Shown here: positions 1 to 7,796 of the stretch, piece by piece | Position numbering within the stretch: the first letter of the stretch is position 1 | Layout of the letters: the number at the start of each line of letters is the position of its first letter | DNA from: an uncultured Lachnospiraceae bacterium | GTDB lineage: Bacteria; Bacillota; Clostridia; Lachnospirales; Lachnospiraceae | Assembly: GCA_910577445.1 (NCBI GenBank) | Contig: CAJTMZ010000030.1 | Coordinates: 17,106-36,299, forward strand | Direction: 5' to 3' | DNA: 19,194 nucleotides | Notes under the pieces: model-generated | Databases searched by the model: none | The model's input: the letters and a program-made list of their open reading frames with translations, nothing else | Told to the model about the DNA's origin: nothing | Program-made: the position numbers and the translations under genes

Positions 1-32
1 GCCGCCGATATGCTATACTACTTAAATACGCG

Positions 33-58
33 TTGGCAGCGGCCGCTTTTCATATAAT
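33..58 (+). promoter_or_regulatory. Weak candidate promoter of the DUF3048 lipoprotein gene
   Basis: A perfect TATAAT lies at 53-58, 39 bases before the chosen ATG. The best upstream partner is TTGGCA at 33-38, but the spacer is only 14 bases, shorter than the usual 16-18. The same TTGGCA is 17 bases from a poorer -10, AATATT (56-61). One of these pairs probably starts the transcript, but the spacing conflict keeps confidence low. The palindrome AGCGGCCGCT (38-47) lies between the two elements. Confidence 0.3.
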
Positions 59-97
59 ATTTGCCCCTGCCCTGCAAAGCAGAAAGTGAGGAACAGG

Positions 98-1252
98 ATG
101 AAAAGACTACAGGTTCTCTTTCTTGCCGCCTTGTCTTCATCTCTTTTTTTATTTGGCTGCGGAAAGGATACGGAAGAACTCAATACTCAGCCTGCCGCTT
201 CTCCCACCCAGGCGGCTGCGCCAGGGGAAACGGATAAAGACGGCCCGGCCGGGAGCCCGGATACCACAGAAACGCCCCCTGCCGATAATATGGTCAGAAG
301 CCGAATCACCAATGAATGGGTGGATGCGTCCGTGGACCAGACCAGGCCCATTGCCGTTATGATTCCCAACACCAAAACCGCCAGTCATTACGGGCTTTCA
401 AAGGCTTCCGTCCTTTATGAGTGCAGCGTCGAAAACGATATCACCAGATTAATGGCAATTTTTGACGACTGGAATGATATGGACAAGCTGGGAAATATCC
501 GGAGCAGCCGTGATTATTTTATCTACTGGGCGTTTGAATGGGACGCTATTCACATTCACTACGGCGGCCCCTTTTACATAGACGACCTTGTAGCGCGTAC
601 CGATACTCAGAACATTGACTGTATCAGTTATCAAAATGCAAGCTACAAGGATTCCGCAAAAAATACGGTGGATAATGCGTTCACCGACACTGACAGAATC
701 AAAAAAGCCGCGGACCATTACGGTTATCCTCTGAAATACAGGGAAGATTATTCCGACGAGCAGCATTATCTGTTCGCCCCCGATAACGCCCCGAATACCT
801 TAACCCAGTATCTCGGCTCTGTCACTGCCTCCGAAATTGACATGTCGCCTGCCTACCCCGTCACGAATCCTTATTTTATTTACAATGAAAAGACAGGACT
901 CTATGACAGGTATCAGCACCTGATGGGAGACAGCTACGGACCCCACATTGATTTGGAAAACGGCGAACAACTGGCATTTAAAAATATTCTGGTTCAGAAT
1001 ACCTACTATGAGGTCAGGGACCAGAAGGACTATCTCTCTTACCAGTGCCATGATAATACCCGCGACGGATGGTTTTTTACCAACGGCAGGGGCATTCACG
1101 TAACCTGGGAAAAAGGTTCCGATTACGGCGCAACCAAATATTATGACGACGACGGAAACGAAATCAGGCTGAATACCGGCCGTACAATGGTCTGTATTTT
1201 AAAAGAGGGAGACACGTTTCTCGCAGACGGAACCGTGATGAACGACGAATAA
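98..1252 (+). CDS. DUF3048 domain lipoprotein (YerB-like)
   Basis: Predicted 384-residue secreted lipoprotein. The N-terminus has a short basic start (MKR), a hydrophobic stretch (residues 5-20) and a lipobox LFGC with the lipidated cysteine at 21. A low-complexity Ala/Pro/Thr/Gly/Asp linker follows (about 25-65). The rest matches the DUF3048 family of Firmicutes cell-surface proteins typified by B. subtilis YerB: an RPIAVMIPN segment, then a YECSVENDITRLMAIF segment, then SSRDYF, and a C-terminal part rich in aromatic residues ending near GRTMVCILKEGD. The biochemical role of the family is not known. The open frame begins at a GTG at 86, but I prefer the ATG at 98 because GAGG (88-91) sits 6 bases upstream and the signal peptide then starts correctly. 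It is the only plus-strand gene, convergent with HPr, and ends in a shared terminator. Family assignment is confident; function is open. Confidence 0.88.
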   Translation: MKRLQVLFLAALSSSLFLFGCGKDTEELNTQPAASPTQAAAPGETDKDGPAGSPDTTETPPADNMVRSRITNEWVDASVDQTRPIAVMIPNTKTASHYGLSKASVLYECSVENDITRLMAIFDDWNDMDKLGNIRSSRDYFIYWAFEWDAIHIHYGGPFYIDDLVARTDTQNIDCISYQNASYKDSAKNTVDNAFTDTDRIKKAADHYGYPLKYREDYSDEQHYLFAPDNAPNTLTQYLGSVTASEIDMSPAYPVTNPYFIYNEKTGLYDRYQHLMGDSYGPHIDLENGEQLAFKNILVQNTYYEVRDQKDYLSYQCHDNTRDGWFFTNGRGIHVTWEKGSDYGATKYYDDDGNEIRLNTGRTMVCILKEGDTFLADGTVMNDE

Positions 1253-1254
1253 GA

Positions 1255-1292
1255 AAGCCCCGGGGACTTCCATCCTCAGGGCTTATTATTTT
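1255..1292. terminator. Bidirectional intrinsic terminator between the DUF3048 gene and HPr
   Basis: AAGCCC (1255-1260) pairs with GGGCTT (1279-1284). After a C/A mismatch, GGGGA (1262-1266) pairs with TCCTC (1273-1277) around a 6-base loop. On the plus strand it is followed by TATTATTTT. Read on the minus strand, the same stem is followed by a T-rich stretch (GGGCTTTCTT). It begins 2 bases after the plus-strand stop codon and lies just beyond the HPr stop, so it can end both converging transcripts. Confidence 0.8.
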
Positions 1293-1295
1293 ACC

Positions 1296-1559
1296 TTATT
1301 CTCCCAATCCATTTTCAATTGCTTTCACCAAAGACGCAAGTGCTTCGGCTTCATCTTCACCCTCGCAGACAAATTCAACTTCATCTCCGCATTTTACACA
1401 GGCACCTAAAACGCTTAACACGCTCTTGGCATTTGCAGTACTGCCTCTGAAAGTAAATGTAATCAGCGACTTGAACTGCATTGCCTCCTTACACAGGATA
1501 CCTGCCGGTCTCAGGTGAAGGCCTGTGGGGTTTTTAATAACCACTTTCTGGCTTACCAT
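1296..1559 (-). CDS. ptsH: HPr phosphocarrier protein of the PTS
   Basis: An 87-residue protein of typical HPr length. HPr accepts phosphate from phosphoenolpyruvate via enzyme I and passes it to sugar-specific EIIA proteins in the cytoplasm. The active-site histidine is His15 in GLHLRPAG, with Arg17 following. Ser46, in NAKSVLSVL, is the residue HPr kinase modifies in Firmicutes for carbon catabolite control, and it is present. Having both sites argues for a working HPr rather than Crh, which lacks the histidine. The usual GLHARPA motif reads GLHLRPA here. The start ATG has a strong GGGAGG site 8 bases upstream. No enzyme I gene is adjacent. The gene follows glmM but has its own good promoter (1617-1645) and terminator, so it is probably monocistronic. 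The symbol is by family; several HPr paralogues may exist in the genome. Confidence 0.9.
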   Translation of the reverse strand: MVSQKVVIKNPTGLHLRPAGILCKEAMQFKSLITFTFRGSTANAKSVLSVLGACVKCGDEVEFVCEGEDEAEALASLVKAIENGLGE

Positions 1560-1616
1560 ACCGTTTTCCTCCCATTCGTTTTCTGCCTGATATATCCGCT
1601 AACAGCCTCTGTATCT

Positions 1617-1645
1617 ACTATAACATCTTTTTCCGTCTTTCTCAA
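1617..1645 (-). promoter_or_regulatory. Sigma-A-type promoter of HPr
   Basis: Read on the minus strand: TTGAGA (1640-1645), a 17-base spacer, then TATAGT (1617-1622). Each hexamer differs little from consensus and the spacing is ideal. The predicted start near 1610 gives a 5' leader of about 50 bases before the HPr ATG. Confidence 0.75.
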
Positions 1646-1659
1646 GTGTCCGCGGTTGC

Positions 1660-1680
1660 GGAAATCAGCTCCGGATTCCC
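1660..1680 (-). other. Stem-loop downstream of glmM, possible weak terminator or RNA end
   Basis: GGAAATC (1660-1666) can pair with GATTCCC (1674-1680) around a 7-base loop, giving seven pairs including one G-U in the minus-strand RNA. It lies 20 bases after the glmM stop codon. No U-tract follows, so it is not a convincing intrinsic terminator. It may protect the 3' end, and glmM transcripts may read on into HPr. Confidence 0.3.
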
Positions 1681-1699
1681 CGAAATCGCTCTTTGGCGG

Positions 1700-3049
1700 T
1701 TACAGCATAATATTCTGAATCAGCGCCGCAAGCTTACCGGCTTCCGCTTCAATCATCTTCTGGTCCTTGCCTTCAATCATAACCCGCACCAGGGGCTCTG
1801 TTCCCGAAGGACGGATGAGAACTCTTCCCTCGCCGGCAAACTTATCCGTAAGCTCCTTAATAGCGCTTGCAATTTCCGGGTATTCCATATATTTTTCTTT
1901 CTTGTGGTTGGGCACCTTTGCGTTGACCAGCGCCTGGGGCAGTACTTCCATTACCGCGGAAAGTTCCGAGAGCGGTTTGCCCGTTTCCACCATTACTTTC
2001 AGAAGATGCAGCGCGCTTAGCAGGCCGTCTCCCGTGGTATTTTCCTTCAGGAAAATAATATGGCCCGACTGTTCGCCTCCCAGGCTGGCTCCGATTTCCT
2101 TCATTCTCTCAAGAACGTACCTGTCGCCCACCTTTGTCTGCTCAATATGGATTCCTTCCTTTTCTCCCATAAGGAAAAATCCCAGGTTACTCATCACGGT
2201 CGCCACAATGGTGTTATCCGTCAGTTCCCCGTTTTGCTTCATGTGGCTGCCCACAATGGCCATGATTTGGTCGCCGTCCACCACTCTGCCCTGTTCGTCC
2301 ACTGCCATCAGCCTGTCGGCGTCGCCGTCAAAAGCAAGACCGATATCCGCCTTCTCGTAAACCACTCTTGCCATCAGCTCTTCCATATGGGTGGAGCCGC
2401 AGTTGGCGTTAATGTTGGTTCCGTCTGGCATGTTGTGGATAGCTACCACATTGCCGCCCAGCTCTCTGAGCGCTTCCACGGAAGTATAATGGGCGGCTCC
2501 CTCCGCACAGTCCACAACGATTTTCAGCTTTGATAAGTCTACGTTTACGGAGCGGATAGAATGATTGATATACTCCTCCCTCGCGTCCGTACGGTATTTG
2601 ATTTTCCCCACGTTGGGCCCCGTGGGAAATTTAATGCCGTTCATATTATTTTTGATAACGTCCTCGATTTCATCCTCCAGGGCGTCCGGCAGTTTATAGC
2701 CTTCCCCGTCGAAAAACTTGATTCCGTTAAATTCCACCGGATTGTGGGAGGCGGAAATCACAACGCCTGCGTCCACTTTGTATTTTCTGGTAAGGTAGGC
2801 CACCGCGGGAGTGGGAATCACTCCCACGTAAACGGCGTTGGCTCCCACGGAGCAAATCCCCGCCATCAGCGCGTTTGCAAGCATATCGCCCGAAATTCTG
2901 GTATCGCACCCTACCATAATCGTAGGTTTATGCATGTTTTCTTTCGTAAGCACATATGCTCCGGCCTGCCCTAACTGCATGGCAAGCTGCAGGGTCAGCT
3001 CGTCGTTTGCCACGCCTCTGACGCCGTCCGTACCGAATAATCTACTCAT
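1700..3049 (-). CDS. glmM: Phosphoglucosamine mutase GlmM
   Basis: A 449-residue enzyme that interconverts glucosamine-6-phosphate and glucosamine-1-phosphate, the step leading to UDP-N-acetylglucosamine for peptidoglycan. All alpha-D-phosphohexomutase landmarks are present in order: the N-terminal LFGTDGVRG (4-12), the phosphoserine loop SASHNP with catalytic Ser101, the metal-binding DGDADR (241-246), the sugar-binding GGEQSGH (324-330) and the phosphate-binding RPSGTEPLVRVM (413-424). Length is normal. The start ATG overlaps the last 8 bases of cdaR and has GGAAGAGG upstream, so the two are translationally coupled. It is the third gene of the conserved cdaA-cdaR-glmM operon. In other Firmicutes GlmM binds CdaA and lowers c-di-AMP synthesis, coupling wall precursor flux to the second messenger; here that is inferred from the family. 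Confidence 0.97.
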   Translation of the reverse strand: MSRLFGTDGVRGVANDELTLQLAMQLGQAGAYVLTKENMHKPTIMVGCDTRISGDMLANALMAGICSVGANAVYVGVIPTPAVAYLTRKYKVDAGVVISASHNPVEFNGIKFFDGEGYKLPDALEDEIEDVIKNNMNGIKFPTGPNVGKIKYRTDAREEYINHSIRSVNVDLSKLKIVVDCAEGAAHYTSVEALRELGGNVVAIHNMPDGTNINANCGSTHMEELMARVVYEKADIGLAFDGDADRLMAVDEQGRVVDGDQIMAIVGSHMKQNGELTDNTIVATVMSNLGFFLMGEKEGIHIEQTKVGDRYVLERMKEIGASLGGEQSGHIIFLKENTTGDGLLSALHLLKVMVETGKPLSELSAVMEVLPQALVNAKVPNHKKEKYMEYPEIASAIKELTDKFAGEGRVLIRPSGTEPLVRVMIEGKDQKMIEAEAGKLAALIQNIML

Positions 3050-4331
3050 TTTCCTCTTCCTCCAGTTCTGAAATATGCAAAGTTACGGTAACCTGTCTTA
3101 CCAGTTCCACTTCCTCAGGCAGCCCGAAATCAACCGCCACCGTGAAAAATCCTGTCTCCGGCGTATCGGTTCCCCTCTGCTGCATCCACTTCTCAATATC
3201 CACCGTGCCGCTTATATTGCTGGCCTGCACCGAGGACACATCTCTCGAAAGTCCCTTAATCTCCATGATAAAGGTTTCATCCAGACCGGAAATGCTGGCG
3301 TCATACCCTTCGGGAAGATTCGTGATTCTGACCTTTTCGCTCCTGATTTCCATTCTCTTGGAAGCTTCCTGCTCTATACGCACCGTAATCGTGCGTACGG
3401 CATCCTCGGAACGCGCCAGGAAAACATTGTCGGGAAGGTAAGAACGAATATCCACTTCCGTCTGCCAGTCCTCCGTCATATCCGCAATATTCAGTATTTC
3501 TGCCGGTATTTCTATGGAGGCGACGTTTTTAATCGCGCTGGCCCTGCCTGCTATCAGAACATGCTCGCCATTGCCCACAATCTCGCCGGTGTAGCGGTAG
3601 CCCGGTGCGGCTTCTCCCTCCACGGTAAAGTTTACGGGAACGCTCTTTGTCTGCGCGATGCTTACTTTCACGCTCACCGACTTAATATTCAACGTCGCTC
3701 CGCTGACGTCCACCTCGTTGTCTTCCGCGTCATAAAATTTTATTTCCGCATTTGTGAGAATATCACTGGTCATCCCGCTGACATCCACTTCCACAGCGGC
3801 CCTTGCAATCCTGTCAATGACGGACTGGGGCCCGGAAATCCTTACAAGGTTCTGGTCGGTGGTGATATCTCCTATGATATAGCCTTCTTCCTGCTTCCCG
3901 ACTGCCGTAGCTTTCAGCGAAAGAGCCTTGCTCTTCTTATTCTCTATATTCAGTCTTACCGTATCAATACTTCCCGTAATGCTGACGATATCCCTGTAGG
4001 AAACGTCTGTCGTCAGCTTTATGGAAATGGTATCGAGACTGCTCAGTTCGCTGACGTCCGCTGTCGCAATAATATTGTCCGCCTTAAGTTCGCTGATTAT
4101 GGAACGCGGTGCTCTCACCACTACCCTGCTGATGACATCCGTGTCGTCAATGACTTCGTACACCTGATTGGAATCCGTAATCAGATTGGTGTTCAAAAGC
4201 TTAACCGGTATATTATAATAGGGCTGGGGAACCGTAGGGTCATTGATACTGTTGACTACCAGCCAGAGCACCAGAGCGCAAAGAACAGACGCCAGTTTCA
4301 GTCCGATATTGTTTAACAATCTATTTTTCAA
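3042..4331 (-). CDS. cdaR: CdaR, YbbR-domain membrane-anchored regulator of CdaA
   Basis: A 429-residue protein with one N-terminal membrane segment (about 11-28, LKLASVLCALVLWLVVN). The long extracytoplasmic part contains about four YbbR-type beta-rich repeats, roughly at 50-130, 140-215, 235-315 and 335-420. Each has the VxVxGP-type or similar pattern, for example VRISGPQSVIDRI. It ends in an acidic tail. CdaR proteins bind and modulate the diadenylate cyclase CdaA encoded next to them. The frame starts with TTG at 4329-4331, inside the end of cdaA (11-base overlap), with AAGGGA about 10 bases upstream of it. No ATG lies near the membrane segment, so a TTG start is the likeliest, though a second TTG four codons on is possible. 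The glmM start overlaps its stop. Operon position and architecture make the call firm. Confidence 0.9.
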   Translation of the reverse strand: MKNRLLNNIGLKLASVLCALVLWLVVNSINDPTVPQPYYNIPVKLLNTNLITDSNQVYEVIDDTDVISRVVVRAPRSIISELKADNIIATADVSELSSLDTISIKLTTDVSYRDIVSITGSIDTVRLNIENKKSKALSLKATAVGKQEEGYIIGDITTDQNLVRISGPQSVIDRIARAAVEVDVSGMTSDILTNAEIKFYDAEDNEVDVSGATLNIKSVSVKVSIAQTKSVPVNFTVEGEAAPGYRYTGEIVGNGEHVLIAGRASAIKNVASIEIPAEILNIADMTEDWQTEVDIRSYLPDNVFLARSEDAVRTITVRIEQEASKRMEIRSEKVRITNLPEGYDASISGLDETFIMEIKGLSRDVSSVQASNISGTVDIEKWMQQRGTDTPETGFFTVAVDFGLPEEVELVRQVTVTLHISELEEEENE

Positions 4332-5190
4332 CTTTTGACCGTCCCTTCCACAGAATCCTCTTCCGACTCTCTGTCTCCGGTTTATTCTGTATTAATTTTA
4401 ACCTTTCCTTCAGGGCGTCGCCGCTTAACCCCCGCTCCAGATTCCCTTCGTACGCCACGCTTATCTTGCCTGTTTCCTCAGACACGATTACCGTCAGGGA
4501 ATCCGTCACCTCCGAAATTCCCACGCCGGCCCTGTGTCTGGTTCCCAAATCCTTGCTGAGCCGCATGTTGTCCGAAAGGGGCAGATAGCAGGTGGCGGAA
4601 GTCACCCTGTTGCCTCTGACAATGATGGCTCCGTCGTGCAGAGGCGTATTGTGCTCAAAAATATTGATAAGAAGCTGGCTTGTGACAATTCCGTCCACAT
4701 CAATTCCCGTTCTCTCATATTCCGTAAGGCTCTGGTTCTGTTCCATTACAATAAGGGCACCGGTTTTCACCTTGCCCATTTCCACGCATGCTTTTGCAAT
4801 TTCATTAATCGTCTTGTCTGAAAATCTGCCCTCCGGCGAACTTTTACCCAGTTCAAAGGGAAGGATAGTCGTTAAAATATTCTTTCTGCCAAGCTCGTCA
4901 ATGGCTTTGCGCAGCTCGGGCTGTAAAATCACCACCACGGCCGTCGCCACTACGCTGAAAGTATTCTGTACTATCCAGATAATAGTGTTCATTTCAAAAT
5001 ACGCGGCTATCAGTATGAACGCCACGATAACAAAAAATCCCTTGAGAACCGACCATGCCTTTGTGTTTTTAATCCATACCAGAATATAGTACAGCACAAT
5101 GGCAAGAAGAACGATTTCCACAATATCCGTCCAGCGTAAGCCTGACATGCGCGACAGGGATATCTCAGTAAGTTCCGTTACATGCATCAT
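4321..5190 (-). CDS. cdaA: Diadenylate cyclase CdaA (c-di-AMP synthase)
   Basis: A 289-residue membrane enzyme that condenses two ATP into cyclic di-AMP. Three hydrophobic segments are visible (about 22-40, 50-66 and 70-90), followed by a DisA_N-type catalytic domain (about 95-250). The catalytic signatures PLHDGA (183-188, with DGA at 186-188) and GTRHR (216-220) are intact, so the cyclase should be active. The C-terminal 40 residues are basic and variable. Two ATGs are adjacent at the start; GGGGA lies 10 bases upstream of the first, a somewhat distant site. Its 3' end overlaps cdaR. c-di-AMP controls potassium and osmolyte transport and wall homeostasis in Firmicutes. The gene lies 36 bases after the uncharacterised membrane protein 5227-6192 with no clear promoter between, suggesting cotranscription. 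Confidence 0.96.
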   Translation of the reverse strand: MMHVTELTEISLSRMSGLRWTDIVEIVLLAIVLYYILVWIKNTKAWSVLKGFFVIVAFILIAAYFEMNTIIWIVQNTFSVVATAVVVILQPELRKAIDELGRKNILTTILPFELGKSSPEGRFSDKTINEIAKACVEMGKVKTGALIVMEQNQSLTEYERTGIDVDGIVTSQLLINIFEHNTPLHDGAIIVRGNRVTSATCYLPLSDNMRLSKDLGTRHRAGVGISEVTDSLTVIVSEETGKISVAYEGNLERGLSGDALKERLKLIQNKPETESRKRILWKGRSKVEK

Positions 5191-5226
5191 TTTCAGTTAT
5201 TCCCCGTTACTTCAATCTGTTAACTT

Positions 5227-6192
5227 TTAATCATTATTTTTTGCATGGCCGCCCGCAGAACGCTTTCTGGTAGCGTTAATCCGCTTAACCGTTCTCGAGG
5301 GCGCCGATACGGTAATTTTCGGTATTGCTTTTACATAGTAATAGTATTCATCGTCCTCAAACTGAACCTTTTCCGTCCGGCTGTAATCCAGATTGAAGGA
5401 GAAAAACTCCACCACTTTCGCTATCAGCACGGATATAATGGTTCCGATAATAATACTGCCAAAGGATACGTTTGTATCAAACATCAAATCCCCCACCAGC
5501 AGTAACACCACATCCGTCAGCGCTCCGGCAATGATGGCGATTGTCCACGCGTAATCAACCGACAATCTTCTTATTATATACACCACGATAATTGTGGCGG
5601 CGAAAGCGCCTATTGTGAGCAGCATTTCCTTATTGTCAAGGAAGCTGTCGATAATAAAGCGGAACCTGGTAGCCATATCGTCTGAATCCATACTCATAAT
5701 TGACGTTGCGTTGTCCGCAACATGGCCAATCAGAAAGCTTACCGCCACGCCACATCCCACGGACACCGCGCTGGCCGGCGTTCCCAAAAGCCCCATTGCC
5801 AGGGGCATCACATAAGGAATCTTAAGCACAAAGCACATTGGCGTGAGTATCACCACCAGTGCGTCCTTTGGTGAAAATCTGAAGTAAAGCAGAAACATTA
5901 CCAGAAAAATCACCAGCATAATGACCGCGCTCTCCAGAGACATCGCATATAAGTGCAGTATTGTAAAGAGCGCCGATACAAAAATAATAAAGTTCATCGG
6001 CATAAAGGAGCACATCAGAGCAATAATAAGCACAATGGAAATGCTGTCTAACCTGTGCATGTAGCCGATTTTCCCGTTAATCATCATCATGGCGGCAAGC
6101 GCAATGATGAGTTTCATCAATGGTTTGAGATAGACCTCGTATTTGCTGATAAAAGTTTTAATGTACTGTCTTGCAACTAGTAAGGTTGTCAT
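5227..6192 (-). CDS. Uncharacterised polytopic membrane protein with Tyr-rich cytoplasmic tail
   Basis: A 321-residue protein I cannot place in a named functional family. It has about eight or nine hydrophobic segments (roughly 24-38, 50-63, 65-82, 87-104, 110-123, 126-158, 188-207, 215-234 and 245-263). The hydrophilic C-terminal tail of about 55 residues contains an acidic/tyrosine block, FEDDEYYYYVKAIPK (278-292), and then a strongly basic stretch (RTVKRINATRKR). There is no ATPase motif, substrate-binding domain or obvious transport signature. Proteins of this type are sometimes labelled ABC permease, but nothing here supports that. The start ATG has GAGG 8 bases upstream. It follows the small membrane protein 6207-6593 by 14 bases and precedes cdaA by 36, so it is probably in the same transcript. 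A role near c-di-AMP signalling or the envelope is only a guess from context. Confidence 0.8.
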   Translation of the reverse strand: MTTLLVARQYIKTFISKYEVYLKPLMKLIIALAAMMMINGKIGYMHRLDSISIVLIIALMCSFMPMNFIIFVSALFTILHLYAMSLESAVIMLVIFLVMFLLYFRFSPKDALVVILTPMCFVLKIPYVMPLAMGLLGTPASAVSVGCGVAVSFLIGHVADNATSIMSMDSDDMATRFRFIIDSFLDNKEMLLTIGAFAATIIVVYIIRRLSVDYAWTIAIIAGALTDVVLLLVGDLMFDTNVSFGSIIIGTIISVLIAKVVEFFSFNLDYSRTEKVQFEDDEYYYYVKAIPKITVSAPSRTVKRINATRKRSAGGHAKNND

Positions 6193-6206
6193 ATGGTTTT
6201 CCTCTT

Positions 6207-6593
6207 TTATTTATCATACATTCCCGCTAATTTCCGGAGATTTCCGTAATAGTTTTTCAGGCTCTTTCTGGCCCGGCTATAGCGGATTGAAAACAGAATA
6301 TAGGACAGAACCCCGTATGCACCTACAGAGCATAAATAAAATATTACAATGTTCTTCCCGTACTCCAGCAGATTCATCTTATAGATATCCTGCATCAGTT
6401 CTTCAAAGTTGTAAAAAAGGTAGACCGCAAACAATGCCAAAAAAGAAATTGTAGCGGCTATTATTGACTTCAAAACCTGAAAACCAATGTAATCGCTTCT
6501 GAAGTAGTTGACAATTGAAATATCCCTCTTCCCCTCGTTTGCTTCGTAGGAAGCCAGCTTGGTCATAAGGATGACCCTTTCTTCATTTATCAT
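6207..6593 (-). CDS. Small two-helix membrane protein of unknown function
   Basis: A 128-residue protein with a soluble N-terminal third, two hydrophobic helices (about 42-61 and 80-103) and a basic, tyrosine-rich C-terminus. No known domain recognised. The frame extends back to a TTG at 6608, but the ATG at 6591-6593 is preferred because AAAGG lies 7 bases before it. It sits between yvyF and the larger membrane protein. The 61-base gap from yvyF contains an imperfect inverted repeat (GGCATG/CATGCC on the minus strand) and a TAATAAT that could be the -10 of an internal promoter with a poor -35. The two membrane genes are 14 bases apart and are likely partners. Confidence 0.75.
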   Translation of the reverse strand: MINEERVILMTKLASYEANEGKRDISIVNYFRSDYIGFQVLKSIIAATISFLALFAVYLFYNFEELMQDIYKMNLLEYGKNIVIFYLCSVGAYGVLSYILFSIRYSRARKSLKNYYGNLRKLAGMYDK

Positions 6594-6654
6594 ATTCGTA
6601 CCTTTCAAACATTATTAGGCGGTAAGAAGCCGGCATGAAGCGGCTCCCATGCCC

Positions 6655-7062
6655 TTATTTGAGAAAGCGCATCTTATCGCCCTCGCTTTTATGGGGTTTT
6701 TGCACGGGCGCTTTCGGCTTGCTCATCTCCACGGTATGCTTGAGTTCGTTCGTAAGCTCGTTCTTGCACTTATCGCAGAAACGCCCTGACTGAATCATGG
6801 CGCCGCAGCTTTCGCACGGAATACGGATAGGCGAATCATCGGAAAACTGCAGACGTTCTTCCCGAATCCACTGGCGAATCTGATTTGTTTCCACTTCGCA
6901 TTCTTCCGACACCTCTTTGATATCGGCTCCCTGATGCTCCCGGACATAGGCCTTTACTTCCTGGAATTTTGCTTCCATTCCCTCTTTACATCTCGGACAA
7001 ATCACAGGCCCTAAAACATAGTTAAAAATTCTGCCGCATTTTTTACAATTACGTACATTCAT
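6655..7062 (-). CDS. yvyF: Flagellar-operon zinc protein, YvyF type
   Basis: A 135-residue protein. Two CxxC pairs near the N-terminus (C6/C9 and C22/C25) resemble a zinc ribbon. A helical middle with helix-turn-helix character follows (DIKEVSEECEVETNQIRQWI, about 48-67). Two more CxxC pairs (C83/C86 and C96/C99) form a second ribbon, and the tail is basic. This layout matches the YvyF family, found in flagellar regions of Firmicutes and implicated in flagellar gene control; its exact action is unsettled. In B. subtilis yvyF also directly follows comFC, which supports the call. Start ATG with AGAGG upstream. The flgM-flgK-flgL genes that follow yvyF in B. subtilis are absent here, replaced by membrane proteins and the c-di-AMP operon. 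Confidence 0.85.
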   Translation of the reverse strand: MNVRNCKKCGRIFNYVLGPVICPRCKEGMEAKFQEVKAYVREHQGADIKEVSEECEVETNQIRQWIREERLQFSDDSPIRIPCESCGAMIQSGRFCDKCKNELTNELKHTVEMSKPKAPVQKPHKSEGDKMRFLK

Positions 7063-7085
7063 AATTTACCTCTTTCTTTCTGGTT

Positions 7086-7796
7086 TTATATTCCCCTGCC
7101 AATTGTCAAAGCCATAAAATAGACTTTTCTGACACCGGCTCCCGTAAGAACCCGTGCCATCTCGTCAACGGTAGCGCCCGTTGTATATATATCGTCGATA
7201 ATTACAATCGTCTTTAATTTTACATCATTTTGACAGATTTTGAAAGCCCTTTTCAAATTATTTTGTCTCTCCGGACGGGTTAAATTTTTAAGCGCGCGGG
7301 TTTTTCTTTCCCTGCGTATGAGAGACGTATTTACCGGAATCCCCAAACGGGCCGAAAGCGCCTCCGCAATCAGCTCTGCCTGATTATACCCTCTCTTCCT
7401 TTTTCTTGAAGGGTGTGCCGGCACCGGAACCAGCGCGTCCGGGCGTATCATCAACAGCCATTGCCTCTTTTTTTCGTAAAGCTCCTTTCCGTAAAAGGAG
7501 GCGTATTCGGTTCTTCCCCTGTACTTGAAACGGAAGATGGAGTCTGCCATGCTGCCGTAATCATAAAGCGCGGCTCCCTGTATAAAATGATGGGCATTTT
7601 TTCCGCAGTCACCGCAGTACTCTTTTTCCCCGCTTTCCAACTGTTTTCCGCACTTCATGCAGAAAGGCTCTTTTATGTATATGATTTTTCCCCGGCATTC
7701 CGTACACACCTCTCCGTTCCTTTGGTCCGCAATCCCGTCGCAAACAGCGCATCTTCCGGGAAACAGCAAATCGGCCAGCACCCTTCCTATTCTCAT
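7086..7796 (-). CDS. comFC: ComFC family phosphoribosyltransferase-like competence protein
   Basis: A 236-residue protein. The N-terminal zinc-binding part carries four CxxC pairs (C16/C19, C31/C34, C46/C49, C61/C64). A type I phosphoribosyltransferase-like domain follows, whose PRPP-loop signature is VIIDDIYTTGAT (198-209) and which also has ALVPVPAHPSRKRKRGYNQA (121-140). ComFC/GntX proteins act with ComFA in handling incoming single-stranded DNA during transformation. ComFA itself is not adjacent; instead the gene overlaps the 3' end of recD2 helicase by 4 bases (ATGA), implying translational coupling. GGAGGG lies just upstream of the ATG. The followers yvyF and beyond lie 23 bases away. 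Family call is firm; an actual competence role here is an inference. Confidence 0.92.
   Translation of the reverse strand: MRIGRVLADLLFPGRCAVCDGIADQRNGEVCTECRGKIIYIKEPFCMKCGKQLESGEKEYCGDCGKNAHHFIQGAALYDYGSMADSIFRFKYRGRTEYASFYGKELYEKKRQWLLMIRPDALVPVPAHPSRKRKRGYNQAELIAEALSARLGIPVNTSLIRRERKTRALKNLTRPERQNNLKRAFKICQNDVKLKTIVIIDDIYTTGATVDEMARVLTGAGVRKVYFMALTIGRGI

Noticed and set aside
4..11. GCCGATAT resembling the -10 of a sigma-D flagellar promoter on the plus strand
   Set aside because: The matching -35 would lie outside the window and the gene downstream is not flagellar, so it cannot be supported.
38..47. Palindrome AGCGGCCGCT followed by TTTT
   Set aside because: A loopless palindrome this short makes no stable hairpin. 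It may be half of an upstream terminator, but the other part is not visible.
3075..4316. Long plus-strand open frame of 413 codons opposite cdaR
   Set aside because: It is a shadow of cdaR: rich in His/Arg/Asn without any domain, and no ribosome site. The minus-strand gene is well supported.
5227..6192. Reading the 321-residue membrane protein as an ABC transporter permease
   Set aside because: No partner ATPase or binding protein gene is adjacent and no permease loop motif is seen.
6594..6654. Terminator between yvyF and the small membrane protein (GGCATG/CATGCC)
   Set aside because: The stem has a 10-base loop, competes with an alternative pairing and lacks a U-tract, so it does not look like a working terminator.
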